The notes below the pieces were generated by a model, which did not search any database, had not been told where the DNA came from, and was given only the letters and a program-made list of their open reading frames with translations. From Hirschia sp964342355 (GTDB lineage: Bacteria; Pseudomonadota; Alphaproteobacteria; Caulobacterales; Hyphomonadaceae), in the NCBI GenBank assembly GCA_964342355.1, contig CAYFFG010000003.1, positions 62,001 to 126,000 of the forward strand: 64,000 bases of DNA, given 5' to 3'. A program made the translations under genes and the position numbers. Every line of letters begins with the position of its first letter. Positions within the stretch are counted from its first letter, which is position 1. Positions 26,409 through 34,516 of the stretch are shown piece after piece.

Positions 26409-28041
26409 AAAAGTAATCGAGCGCGCGGTATTTCAGATTACGGAATTTTACTTTGCCGTTCAGCGCAGCATAAATACCTGGTGTCAGGCTCAAAAAGCCG
26501 TAGCCGACATTGTGATGATAGCCAGAGACTTCCATCTGAACATCGAATTTAAGCCACTTTTCACCATCCAGACTGTAGAAAAACGTGACGACATGGCGGT
26601 CGTTTTTCATGCGAATGAAAAGTCTTTCCACGCCTGATGGCAACTCAGATCCGCGGCGGCGTTGCATCCCATATCGATGAAACAACATGCCTTCGTCATC
26701 AAAGGCGAGGCCCACATAGAGGTTGTCATTGTAAAACGCGAGCAATCCGGCACGTGTTCCCGGCTCGCGCTCGATTTCCACTTCGACTTCATAAGCAAGA
26801 TCGCCGGCCTTAAAACATAATGGGGTGGCGTCTTTAGGCTGAGCGCCCTTGCCTTGCATGACCAAAGCGCCGTCGTTGAGCGTCAACCGGTCATATTCAT
26901 TTGTTTCCGGACGAAAGAACGCCCACTGCGTATCGAGTGACGCGCCAGAAAAATCATCGGACAATGGCGCACCGTGTGAGACCTTTTTGTCAGACACGGG
27001 AACAGCAAACGGTTGTGAGAGGTCTCCACCTAAAGATTCCCACCATCCGTCTTCACGCCACTTGATCGGCTCGAGCAAAGCCTGACGACCGAGTGTCCAA
27101 TATCCGTTTTCATAGCCATGTGAAATGAGCCACCAGTTTCCATCCGGTCCTTCAACGGGCGTCGCATGACCACGCGACCACCATTGTTCGGCACGGGTAA
27201 CCGTACGCACCTGAGGATTGTTTGGCGCATGCTCCCATGGACCATGCTCCGACTTTGATCGTGCCGTAATCACCATGTGACTTGTCGGCGGGCCAGCAGT
27301 TCCTCCGACTGCGGTCAGCATGTAAAACCAATCCCCTTTGCGCAGCATTTTCGGCCCTTCTGGGCAAAAACACTCAACATCCCAACTTTCCGGATAGCGC
27401 CACGGGTCGTAGACATGTTTGACATCCCCGACCGTTGAGAGCCCGTCATCGGACAATTGCACCATGTCTCCCGATGACAGGAAGAGATAACGTTTTCCAT
27501 CTTCGCCAACGATATGACCAGGGTCGATATGGTCGTGCAGGAACAGATCAACTGGCTCAGACCAGGGCCCTTCGATATTGTCTGCCCATATCACATAGTT
27601 GGATTTATAATCTGAGGTTCGCGCCGGAATATACATATAAAACCGGTCATTATGTTTGATGAGATCTGGCGCCCAAACTGAGCCGATATAGGTGTTCAGG
27701 GCTGGTTTTAGCGGCTCCCAGTTTACAAGGTCGTAGGATCGGTAAACCAACAATCCGGGGTAGGCTTCAAAGGTTGAAAACGTCACATAATAGACGTCCC
27801 CATCTTTTAATATTGCCGGATCCGGATGATCGCCTGCGAATATGGGGTTGAGAAAACTTCCATCCCCCCGGTCAGCGATACGTTGTCCTTCAAATCCTTT
27901 TCCCCAGCGCCTTTCTTCTGCTTTTTCAGTGTTAATCGCCGCCGGCGCATTTGTGACTGACTCGCCAGGCGCACATGCCGCCAAAGGCATTACGCCCAGT
28001 CCAAACAGCCCTTCCCGTCTTGACAACTTTAGTTGTTTCAT
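26407..28041 (-). CDS. GH43-family glycoside hydrolase with concanavalin-like C-terminal domain
   Basis: A 544-residue probable beta-xylosidase/arabinofuranosidase. The N-terminus has a Tat-like motif and lipobox (SRREGLFGLGVMPLAAC). The five-bladed propeller follows: first catalytic Asp in NPIFAGDHPDPAIL, second Asp in IGSVWAPDLI, and Glu in CFCPEGP. Residues about 345-544 form a GH43 C2/DUF1349-like beta-sandwich. The ATG at 28041 has GGTGAG 4 bases upstream; a GTG at 28050 is possible. It lies downstream of the TonB receptor but behind two terminator hairpins, so it may have its own promoter or depend on read-through. Exact linkage is unknown. Confidence 0.88.
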   Translation of the reverse strand: MKQLKLSRREGLFGLGVMPLAACAPGESVTNAPAAINTEKAEERRWGKGFEGQRIADRGDGSFLNPIFAGDHPDPAILKDGDVYYVTFSTFEAYPGLLVYRSYDLVNWEPLKPALNTYIGSVWAPDLIKHNDRFYMYIPARTSDYKSNYVIWADNIEGPWSEPVDLFLHDHIDPGHIVGEDGKRYLFLSSGDMVQLSDDGLSTVGDVKHVYDPWRYPESWDVECFCPEGPKMLRKGDWFYMLTAVGGTAGPPTSHMVITARSKSEHGPWEHAPNNPQVRTVTRAEQWWSRGHATPVEGPDGNWWLISHGYENGYWTLGRQALLEPIKWREDGWWESLGGDLSQPFAVPVSDKKVSHGAPLSDDFSGASLDTQWAFFRPETNEYDRLTLNDGALVMQGKGAQPKDATPLCFKAGDLAYEVEVEIEREPGTRAGLLAFYNDNLYVGLAFDDEGMLFHRYGMQRRRGSELPSGVERLFIRMKNDRHVVTFFYSLDGEKWLKFDVQMEVSGYHHNVGYGFLSLTPGIYAALNGKVKFRNLKYRALDYF

Positions 28042-28052
28042 CGCACTCACCT

Positions 28053-28087
28053 AAAAAAAGAGCCCAGCGCTTAAATGGCGCCGGGCT
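28053..28087 (-). terminator. Terminator hairpin just before GH43
   Basis: On the minus strand AGCCCGGCGC, a 7-base loop and GCGCTGGGCT (one mismatch) are followed by TTTTTTT. It ends about 12 bases before the GH43 start codon. Confidence 0.75.
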
Positions 28088-28129
28088 GAGTTGGGACATT
28101 GCTAACTGGAAGAGAACACTCTTCCCGGG

Positions 28130-28162
28130 AAAACAGCGCCGCCTCGCAGGAAGCGGCGCTGT
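28130..28162 (-). terminator. Terminator hairpin after the TonB receptor gene
   Basis: Perfect 10-bp stem ACAGCGCCGC / GCGGCGCTGT with a 10-base loop, followed on the minus strand by four T, nine bases after the receptor stop. Confidence 0.75.
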
Positions 28163-28170
28163 AATTATGT

Positions 28171-30945
28171 TTAGAACGTGTACCGCGCACCAATGAGGAA
28201 GTTACGGCCAGTGTGGTGATAGAGCGTTGGAAGCTCCAGACGGTCAAAAGTCTGATGCTCAAACTCGTCGGTCAGGTTGATTGCTTCAAACGTAACATCC
28301 AATTGATCTGAAATGGCGTATGACATCGAAAAATCGATGTTGTATGTTGAAGCCACACCACGTTCTTCACGGCCAACACTTCTCCCAGAAGAGTTTGGAG
28401 AACGTGTTTGATATGCATCGCGATACGCTCCCGAAACACGAGCGGAAAATTTATCCGTCTCATAATACAGGGTCATGTTGTGAGAGACGGGCGAGAAATC
28501 ATCAATCTCGTCCGAATCCACATAGGTGAGATTTCCAACAAAACCTGCGTTGTTAAATGGCGCCGGCAGGAATGAGAACGGCTGTTGATAAACCACTTCC
28601 AAACCTTGGATAGCAGCATCTCCACTATTTACCTGCTGACTGATGGCGACCATCGGGTCTAACCCGTTCGCCAAGTCCTCTCCAAGAGGGCTTGTACTAG
28701 AAGCTACTGAGTCTGGAAGCCCCAATGAACTAAACGGAACTTCGGTTGCCGCAGGAGTAAGGAAGAAAGACTCAACGTCTTTATAGAATAAAGACAGGCT
28801 CAGTAGGCTTTCTTCAGCAAAATACCATTCTGCGCTCAAATCATATGCCGTCGCACGGTAAGGGTCCAATGCTGGGTTACCTAGAGAGTAAGAATAAGGC
28901 TCACCGCTGAATGTATCCAAGCTACCGCCAGGTGTCAGGTTACCGAGCGAAGGCCTCGCCATAACTTTGGCTACACCACCACGCAAAACAAAGGTGTCTG
29001 AAGGCTCAATAACAACATTCAGAGCAGGCAATACATCTTCATAGCTATTTTCGACAGAAGTCAGAACAAAACTGTCGCCGTTGTCGACGAAACCAGATGA
29101 TGTCGTCGTCGTTTCAACGTAACGAACACCAACGTCACCACGTACCGGCATACCGCTCAACTGGGTTTCAAAATCCAACTGAACAAAGGCACCCAAATCT
29201 TCTTCTTTGACTGCTCGGTTGCTTTGAGGGCGTGAGGAGATATCTCCTGTAATGTCCAGAATGCCGCTCAGCTGAATAGCTGCATCCCAATCAGCAGACA
29301 CCCAAGATGTGTCATTATTGCCGTAACTTAAACCGCTTCCAAATCCAGTCAGCACATTCGACAAAGACTCATCCACGACAATCGGCGCATCAAACCCGTC
29401 CAAGTCAGCCACATTGCCATCAACTCGCACTTCACGAGTCTCAAACTCATACTGCTTCCAGCTAACACCACCACGAAGCGTCATATCTTGGGAAAAGTCG
29501 TATACTAACTCTCCGCGCAATGTTTCAAAGTCGTTATCGGAACCCTGAGGACGATTTCTAAACTGAGTGAAAAGAAACTCAGATGGATCTGTTATACATC
29601 CGTTGTTCCGTAACTGATAGCTGGCACCTCTAGGTCGCCTCGGAAGTCGTATGTGTAATCCTCAACAGGGTTTGCAGCATCAAGGAACACTGTCGCTTGG
29701 ATTGGATTATCGTATTTCGAGGAGGACTGACCCGCAAAGAAAGTACCGCGAAGCTGATCAGTGAAGTCCTGTTCGATCTCTAAAGTGAACTGTTGGAATT
29801 CCGTCGTGTAAATGTCACGGCGGTGCTCACTACGCATGGGAATAATGCCGTTCGATAAGTCGGCCTGAACATCACCTTGCAGGTAAGTCAGCACGCCATC
29901 ACCGTTTACTTCGTAGTCAGTGATATCAATGTTGTCGGTATTGGAGCGAACAAAGACCTGCAGGAACTCTTCATCACGTTGCGCATTAAGCTCAGAATAC
30001 AGCCCCTCAAGAGTTACTGTTGTACGATCTGTAGGCGACCACTGTAACGCCCCGGTCAAACCTGTCCGTTCCTGATCATAAGTTAGACGACCATAACGAG
30101 GAATACGCGCGTAATATGAATCAAACACCTCCTGACATCCCGCGGTAAGTGGGTCCGTGCCAACACACGCCTCGCCATTCACCGAACGGAAAGTCCCGTG
30201 GTCATCAAAACGAACTGAGGAGAACCCTTCTTCACGAATGGTGCGCTCTTGAAATGCAGCAGATACCAACACGCCAAAAGTACCGTCATCAGTCTTGTAA
30301 GACGCCAGACCAGCCGTACGCGGGGACGTGTCTTCAATCAGATCATTGTACAATGCTTGACCCGATACGGAGAATGTCCAACCATCTTCAAAATCGAACG
30401 GACGGGCGGTGCGCAGCTCAACATTCGCACCCAGCGACCCCTCTTCAACAGAGGCAGATTGCGACTTACGAACAACAAGCTGGTTGAACAACTCAGATGC
30501 AAAAGTGTTGAAATCAAAAGTACGACTGCGGTTTGTACCGCCGGAAGCATCCGAACCACCACCAGTTGCAAGTGCGTCCATACCGTTGATACGCACACGC
30601 GTGAAATCACCTGACAGGCCGCGAACGGTGATACGACGTCCCTCACCCGCTTGTCGGTCGATCGCGATCCCTGGAATACGTTGAAGTGATTCAGCAAGGT
30701 TCAAGTCTGGAAAGTCCGCGATATCCTCCGCGAGGATAGCATCAACAACACCATTTGATTGGCGCTTGACGTCCAGAGCCTCGCTCAGGGACTGACGGAA
30801 ACCTGTCACAACAACAGTGTCCAGACGGTTTTCAGCATCGGCCGCCGCTTCAGTACCTTCTTGGGCGACAGCCATAGGCGCCACGCACAAAGCAAAAAGC
30901 AAAAAGCGATGCACTCGCTAGAGCGCTAAGTCTTCTATTCATCAT
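28171..30945 (-). pseudogene. TonB-dependent receptor, Xanthomonas/Caulobacter sugar type, with two frameshifts
   Basis: Outer-membrane receptor expected to import pectin oligomers. The order is signal region, TonB-box area (NRLDTVVVTGFRQSL), plug (LAESLQRIPGIAIDRQ; ITVRGLSGDFTRVRING) and a long barrel ending LIGARYTF. As read it is broken twice. From the well-placed ATG at 30945 (GGGAGG upstream) the frame stops after 31 codons because of a tandem AAAAAGC duplication at 30894-30907; removing one copy gives MNRRLSALASASLFALCVAP. At 29593-29596 an extra TA causes a stop; removing it gives YGTTDVTDPSEF. With both repaired the gene is 922 codons. A GTG at 30914 could start the first part without an SD. 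The gene is preceded by two operators. Confidence 0.85.
30894..30907. repeat. Heptanucleotide tandem repeat in the signal-peptide region
   Basis: Two exact copies of AAAAAGC (plus strand), with a partial third copy (ACAAAGC) adjoining. Loss of one copy restores the receptor frame. This could be slippage or a phase-variation tract. Confidence 0.7.
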
Positions 30946-30969
30946 AATTCCCTCCCGAGGATTTATTTA

Positions 30970-30983
30970 TGATACCGGTGTCA
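30970..30983. promoter_or_regulatory. LacI-type operator, site 4a (TonB receptor promoter)
   Basis: TGATACCGGTGTCA, complement TGACACCGGTATCA, an imperfect palindrome with the same TGACACCGG core as sites 1-3. It lies 25 bases upstream of the receptor ATG, a position that would block transcription. Confidence 0.8.
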
Positions 30984-30990
30984 CTTGAAA

Positions 30991-31004
30991 TGATACCGGT
31001 GTCA
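30991..31004. promoter_or_regulatory. LacI-type operator, site 4b (tandem copy)
   Basis: TGATACCGGTGTCA again, exactly the same 14 bases as site 4a and 21 bases further out. This is two helical turns apart, so two dimers could bind the same face. Confidence 0.8.
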
Positions 31005-31275
31005 AGCTTTTGGTGCAGATCATGTGGCAAGTGATCATACCTGATGCATTTTCGTCACGGTTTTATAATGCCCTGACCGCGCGATTCATTACCAACAGCC
31101 TCGATATCTCTATGTATTTGAGGCTTTCTGCCTGATTGCACAGTGCGAACTATACTACAAAGTGCATTATGCGACCAGAAAACTTGCAGCCTGTAATCAG
31201 CCCCTCATAATCCATCACCCAACATGTCGCTGATTGACGCAGCGTCCTAGGGAAGAAATTAAATAAGATGACGCA

Positions 31276-31312
31276 AGGTAACCGCTGGACAATGCAATTT
31301 TGCGGTGTTACC
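31276..31312. promoter_or_regulatory. Degenerate operator-like element and hairpin upstream of eda
   Basis: AGGTAACCGCTGGAC matches site 1 at 10 of 15 positions, and GCGGTGTTACC lies opposite it, forming an imperfect inverted repeat (GGTAACCGC at 31277-31285; GCGGTGTTACC at 31302-31312). It could be a weak operator for eda. The rest of the 31005-31468 gap shows no gene. Confidence 0.3.
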
Positions 31313-31468
31313 GGCAAACAAAACGCCTTCGACAAAAGCAGCGGCGGAAGACTCAAAAAAACCATGGGGCACAGCACCTAACTGGCTCCAGATTGCCTTT
31401 TTCTGAGCGCGGCATGTGAAAGACACACCTTTTGATCTAACGTCAGCTTATCCGCCACAACAACAAGG

Positions 31469-32119
31469 ATGCATCCCAAAGTGACAACAGCTTCTATCCT
31501 AAACGCCAGCCTGTCTGATGCGCCCGTTGTGCCTGTATTGACTATCGAAAAAGCTGAAGACGCACCCGAACTGGGAAAAGCGCTGGCGCGCGGCGGGGTG
31601 ACAACCGTTGAAATCACATTGAGAACCGCAGAAGGTCTTGATGCCATTTCGAATATGAAGCGAGCCTGCCCTGATTTGCTTGTTGGCGCGGGCACCGTGC
31701 TTAACCCAAAGGACCTGGATGACGCCCTTGAAGCTGGTTCTGACTTTATTGTCACACCAGGCGCCACTCCCGCCTTGTTAAAAGCAGCTCAAGAATCTGG
31801 CGCTTTATTCATTCCTGGTGTCGCAACGCCATCAGAAGCGCTCTTTGCTTATGAGCACGGTTTTTCAATGTTAAAACTGTTTCCCGCTGAAGTCGTTGGC
31901 GGTGTGAATATGCTCAAAGCGATTTATGGTCCGATGCCACAGCTCACATTCATGCCGACCGGCGGTGTGCGCGCTGACACGATGAACCGCTTCCTTGAAT
32001 TACCCAATGTCGCCTGTGTCGGCGGCACATGGCTCGCAAGCAAATCTGACGTTGATAACAATGACTGGTCCGGTATCGAAGCCCGCTCTAAAGAAGCCAT
32101 TCAAACAGCGCAAACTTAA
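31469..32119 (+). CDS. eda: KDPG aldolase (2-dehydro-3-deoxyphosphogluconate / 4-hydroxy-2-oxoglutarate aldolase)
   Basis: Splits KDPG to pyruvate and glyceraldehyde-3-phosphate, the end point of both uronate routes. The 216-residue class I aldolase has VVPVLTIEKAEDAPELGKAL, catalytic Glu in TVEITLRT, and the Schiff-base lysine in SMLKLFPAEVVGG; TPGATPALLKAA and FMPTGGV bind phosphate. The start codon is uncertain: ATG at 31469 has only AAGG just before it, and a GTG at 31481 is an alternative. It stands alone between the receptor promoter and a housekeeping gene. Confidence 0.93.
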   Translation: MHPKVTTASILNASLSDAPVVPVLTIEKAEDAPELGKALARGGVTTVEITLRTAEGLDAISNMKRACPDLLVGAGTVLNPKDLDDALEAGSDFIVTPGATPALLKAAQESGALFIPGVATPSEALFAYEHGFSMLKLFPAEVVGGVNMLKAIYGPMPQLTFMPTGGVRADTMNRFLELPNVACVGGTWLASKSDVDNNDWSGIEARSKEAIQTAQT

Positions 32120-32343
32120 GCCCTCCACCCTAAAAGGGACATGCTCTGCACGCTTTTTTATTCAGCGTCGCTCCTGACATGCTGGCCGCGACAATCTTAA
32201 ATCTGGACAATGACACCAAATTTTGGTCTACGCGTTTCAGGATATTAAGCATTCAATGGTGCAAGTGTTCATCGATTTTCTTGCACACCGCCGCCCAGGT
32301 CAGCAATCAGACTGTGGCGCAACAGATATGAGGCGTTCGGCCA

Positions 32344-33357
32344 ATGGCGACACATTCTGACAAACTGATCACGATATTTGGCGGTTCCGGCTTTATCGGT
32401 CGTTACGCAGTCCGCACGCTTTGCAAAGCCGGATGGCGCGTTCGGGTCGCCGTACGCAACCCTATGAATGCGGGTGATCTGCGGATGTCAGGCGAAGTGG
32501 GCCAGGTACAGATCATCCAGGCTAATGTGCGCAATCGTCCTTCTGTTGAACGGGCCGTGCACGAAGCCGACGCTGTCCTTAACCTTGTTGGGATTCTTTA
32601 CGAAAAAGGCCGACAGACATTTGATGGCACGCAGGCTTTAGGCGCCGCAAATGTCGCTGAATTATCCGCCAAAGCGGGCGCAAAGAGATTCATCCAGATG
32701 TCGGCTATCGGAGCAGACCCGAACTCTTCATCCAACTACGGCCGCACGAAAGCTGAAGCCGAAACCGCCGTCAAAGATCACTTCCCCAGCGCGACCATTT
32801 TGCGCCCATCCATTGTGTTTGGACCGGAAGATGATTTCTTCAACAAGTTTGCGCACCTTGCACGTTTCTCACCTGTCATGCCTTTGATCGGCGGCGGAAA
32901 AACAAAATTCCAACCTGTATTCGCCGGAGATCTGTCAGAAGCGATCCTTGGCGCGCTGGAAAACGATGACACTCAAGGCCGCACGTTCGAAATCGGTGGC
33001 CCAAATGTTTTCACATTCAAAGAATTGCTAGAATATATCTGCAAAGTCTCTGACCGCCGCCGCGTGATGTTGCCCGTTCCGTTTATGGCGGCTCAGGTAA
33101 AAGGCTCAATGCTGGACTTCCTGTTCCGCATGTGGCCGTTCCACGGTCCGCCACTTACGGGCGACCAGGTTCGGATGCTGAAGACCGACAATATTGTCGG
33201 CGCATCTCAAGTTGAAGCGATCGGCACAATCGCTGATCTGGGCGTGACATCGCTTGAAGCTGTTGAAGCTGTTGTGCCGAGTTATCTGTGGCGCCACCGC
33301 GAGTACGGACAGTTCCACATTCCGCACGAAGATGAAGTGTCTCGCGTAGACCTTTAA
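32344..33357 (+). CDS. Complex I NDUFA9-subunit-like NAD(P)-binding protein (atypical SDR)
   Basis: A 337-residue Rossmann protein. The nucleotide motif TIFGGSGFIGRYAVRTL is at the start, followed by ADAVLNLVGILYEKGRQTF, YGRTKAEAE and RPSIVFGPEDDFFNKFA. This pattern is typical of the alphaproteobacterial relatives of mitochondrial NDUFA9. The exact role is unclear; an assembly or quinone-related function is inferred. Its stop overlaps the convergent uppP end by 4 bases. The 224 bases upstream show no clear element. Confidence 0.85.
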   Translation: MATHSDKLITIFGGSGFIGRYAVRTLCKAGWRVRVAVRNPMNAGDLRMSGEVGQVQIIQANVRNRPSVERAVHEADAVLNLVGILYEKGRQTFDGTQALGAANVAELSAKAGAKRFIQMSAIGADPNSSSNYGRTKAEAETAVKDHFPSATILRPSIVFGPEDDFFNKFAHLARFSPVMPLIGGGKTKFQPVFAGDLSEAILGALENDDTQGRTFEIGGPNVFTFKELLEYICKVSDRRRVMLPVPFMAAQVKGSMLDFLFRMWPFHGPPLTGDQVRMLKTDNIVGASQVEAIGTIADLGVTSLEAVEAVVPSYLWRHREYGQFHIPHEDEVSRVDL

Positions 33358-34211
33358 TGTAGCGTCGCAGCTGTCAGGCCAGGCGCAAGGAACAATAGTG
33401 CGCCGCCCAAAACAAATCGGTACAGGACGAACGGCAAAAAGCTCATGCGCTTTAACAAGAACATGAGCGCCGCAATCGACAACCATCCCGAGACAAATGA
33501 CACGCCCGCGACGAACAACCCGTCTGAAAGCGTAGCTGCGCCCGTCCCATCGGCTTGGGACAATTCCAGAAACGCGTAAGCGCCAACAGCCGCCAGGATC
33601 GGCGCGCCTATCAGCATGGAAAACCGCGCGGCCTCCTCACGCTCAAACCCCAGTGCGCGAGACGCTGTCATTGTTATCCCTGAACGGCTTGTTCCCGGGA
33701 TGAGCGCCGCGATTGCCTGTGTCGCTCCGATCAAGAAAGCGTCCTTGATCGTCATGTCACTTTCCTTGCGAGACACTCCGCCTTTGACATCCGCCCACCA
33801 GAGCAGTGCGCCAAACACGATCGTCGAACCCGCCACCACATAAGCGTTACGCAGGCTGTCTTTCATGACATCAGAGGCAATGATCTCCCACCCCGCAGCA
33901 ACAATAAGCGCAAATGGGGTTGCAGCAATAATCATGAGCGCCAGCCGACCAGACGCGGACAGAGCCTTTTTCGTAATCGGAGATGTAACCAGCTCAACAC
34001 CTCCGTTAAGCGCACGCGCCACATCTTTCCAGAAATAGATCAATAATGCGCCCAGCGTTCCTAAATGCGCCATCGCATTGATCAAAAGCTCTTCTTCACC
34101 ACTCATGCCAAAGAAATCAGACGCCAAAAGCACATGAGCAGATGATGATATGGGCAACCATTCCGTGACGCCCTGCAGAAGCGCAATCAGGATAAGCTGA
34201 AAATAGGACAT
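33354..34211 (-). CDS. uppP: Undecaprenyl-diphosphate phosphatase
   Basis: An inner-membrane phosphatase that recycles undecaprenyl diphosphate for cell-wall lipid carriers. It has 285 residues from the ATG at 34211 (MSYFQLILIALLQGVTEWLPISSSAH). The family motifs are ALLQGVTEWLPISSSAHVLL near the N-terminus and PGTSRSGITMTASRALGF, which carries the catalytic Arg. About eight transmembrane segments are predicted. An in-frame start at 34232 adds seven residues and is less likely. Confidence 0.93.
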   Translation of the reverse strand: MSYFQLILIALLQGVTEWLPISSSAHVLLASDFFGMSGEEELLINAMAHLGTLGALLIYFWKDVARALNGGVELVTSPITKKALSASGRLALMIIAATPFALIVAAGWEIIASDVMKDSLRNAYVVAGSTIVFGALLWWADVKGGVSRKESDMTIKDAFLIGATQAIAALIPGTSRSGITMTASRALGFEREEAARFSMLIGAPILAAVGAYAFLELSQADGTGAATLSDGLFVAGVSFVSGWLSIAALMFLLKRMSFLPFVLYRFVLGGALLFLAPGLTAATLH

Positions 34212-34349
34212 GGACGCTCCATTTGCGATCATTGACTTGAACCACTCACGTCTAAAGAGCAGCTTTCAGGCCAAGTGGGAATACGCGCTTTGCGGTATGT
34301 GTGTCCTATTTCAAAACCCATTCCCCGCGAACAAAAAACTTACTAAACA

Positions 34350-34431
34350 CCATTTGGTTTGCTTTTTTCTGCGAACCAGTCTCAAAATGCCGTGATTTTT
34401 TGATTTTCCCCCATATTTAAAAACCAAATGG
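34350..34431. repeat. Widely spaced inverted repeat in the uppP-gltD gap
   Basis: CCATTTGGTTT (34350-34360) and AAACCAAATGG (34421-34431) are exact complements 60 bases apart, in an AT-rich divergent region of about 305 bases without a gene. They could be two copies of a regulator half-site, or pair over the gap. No known regulator is recognised. Confidence 0.5.
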
Positions 34432-34484
34432 TTTCTATGGGGTGTTTTTTGTCTTGCGGGCCAAACTTTAAGATCGTATTTAGA

Positions 34485-34496
34485 GTGGAATTCCAC
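34485..34496. promoter_or_regulatory. Perfect 12-bp palindrome ahead of gltD
   Basis: GTGGAATTCCAC lies 20 bases before the gltD start. Its position between promoter and start suggests an operator, but the protein is unknown. Confidence 0.4.
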
Positions 34497-34516
34497 CCAA
34501 CAATAAAGATACCGCT

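Noticed and set aside
31150..31377. Minus-strand 75-codon reading between the receptor promoter and eda
   Set aside because: No SD, odd composition and no recognisable domain; it overlaps the candidate hairpin region and looks like chance.
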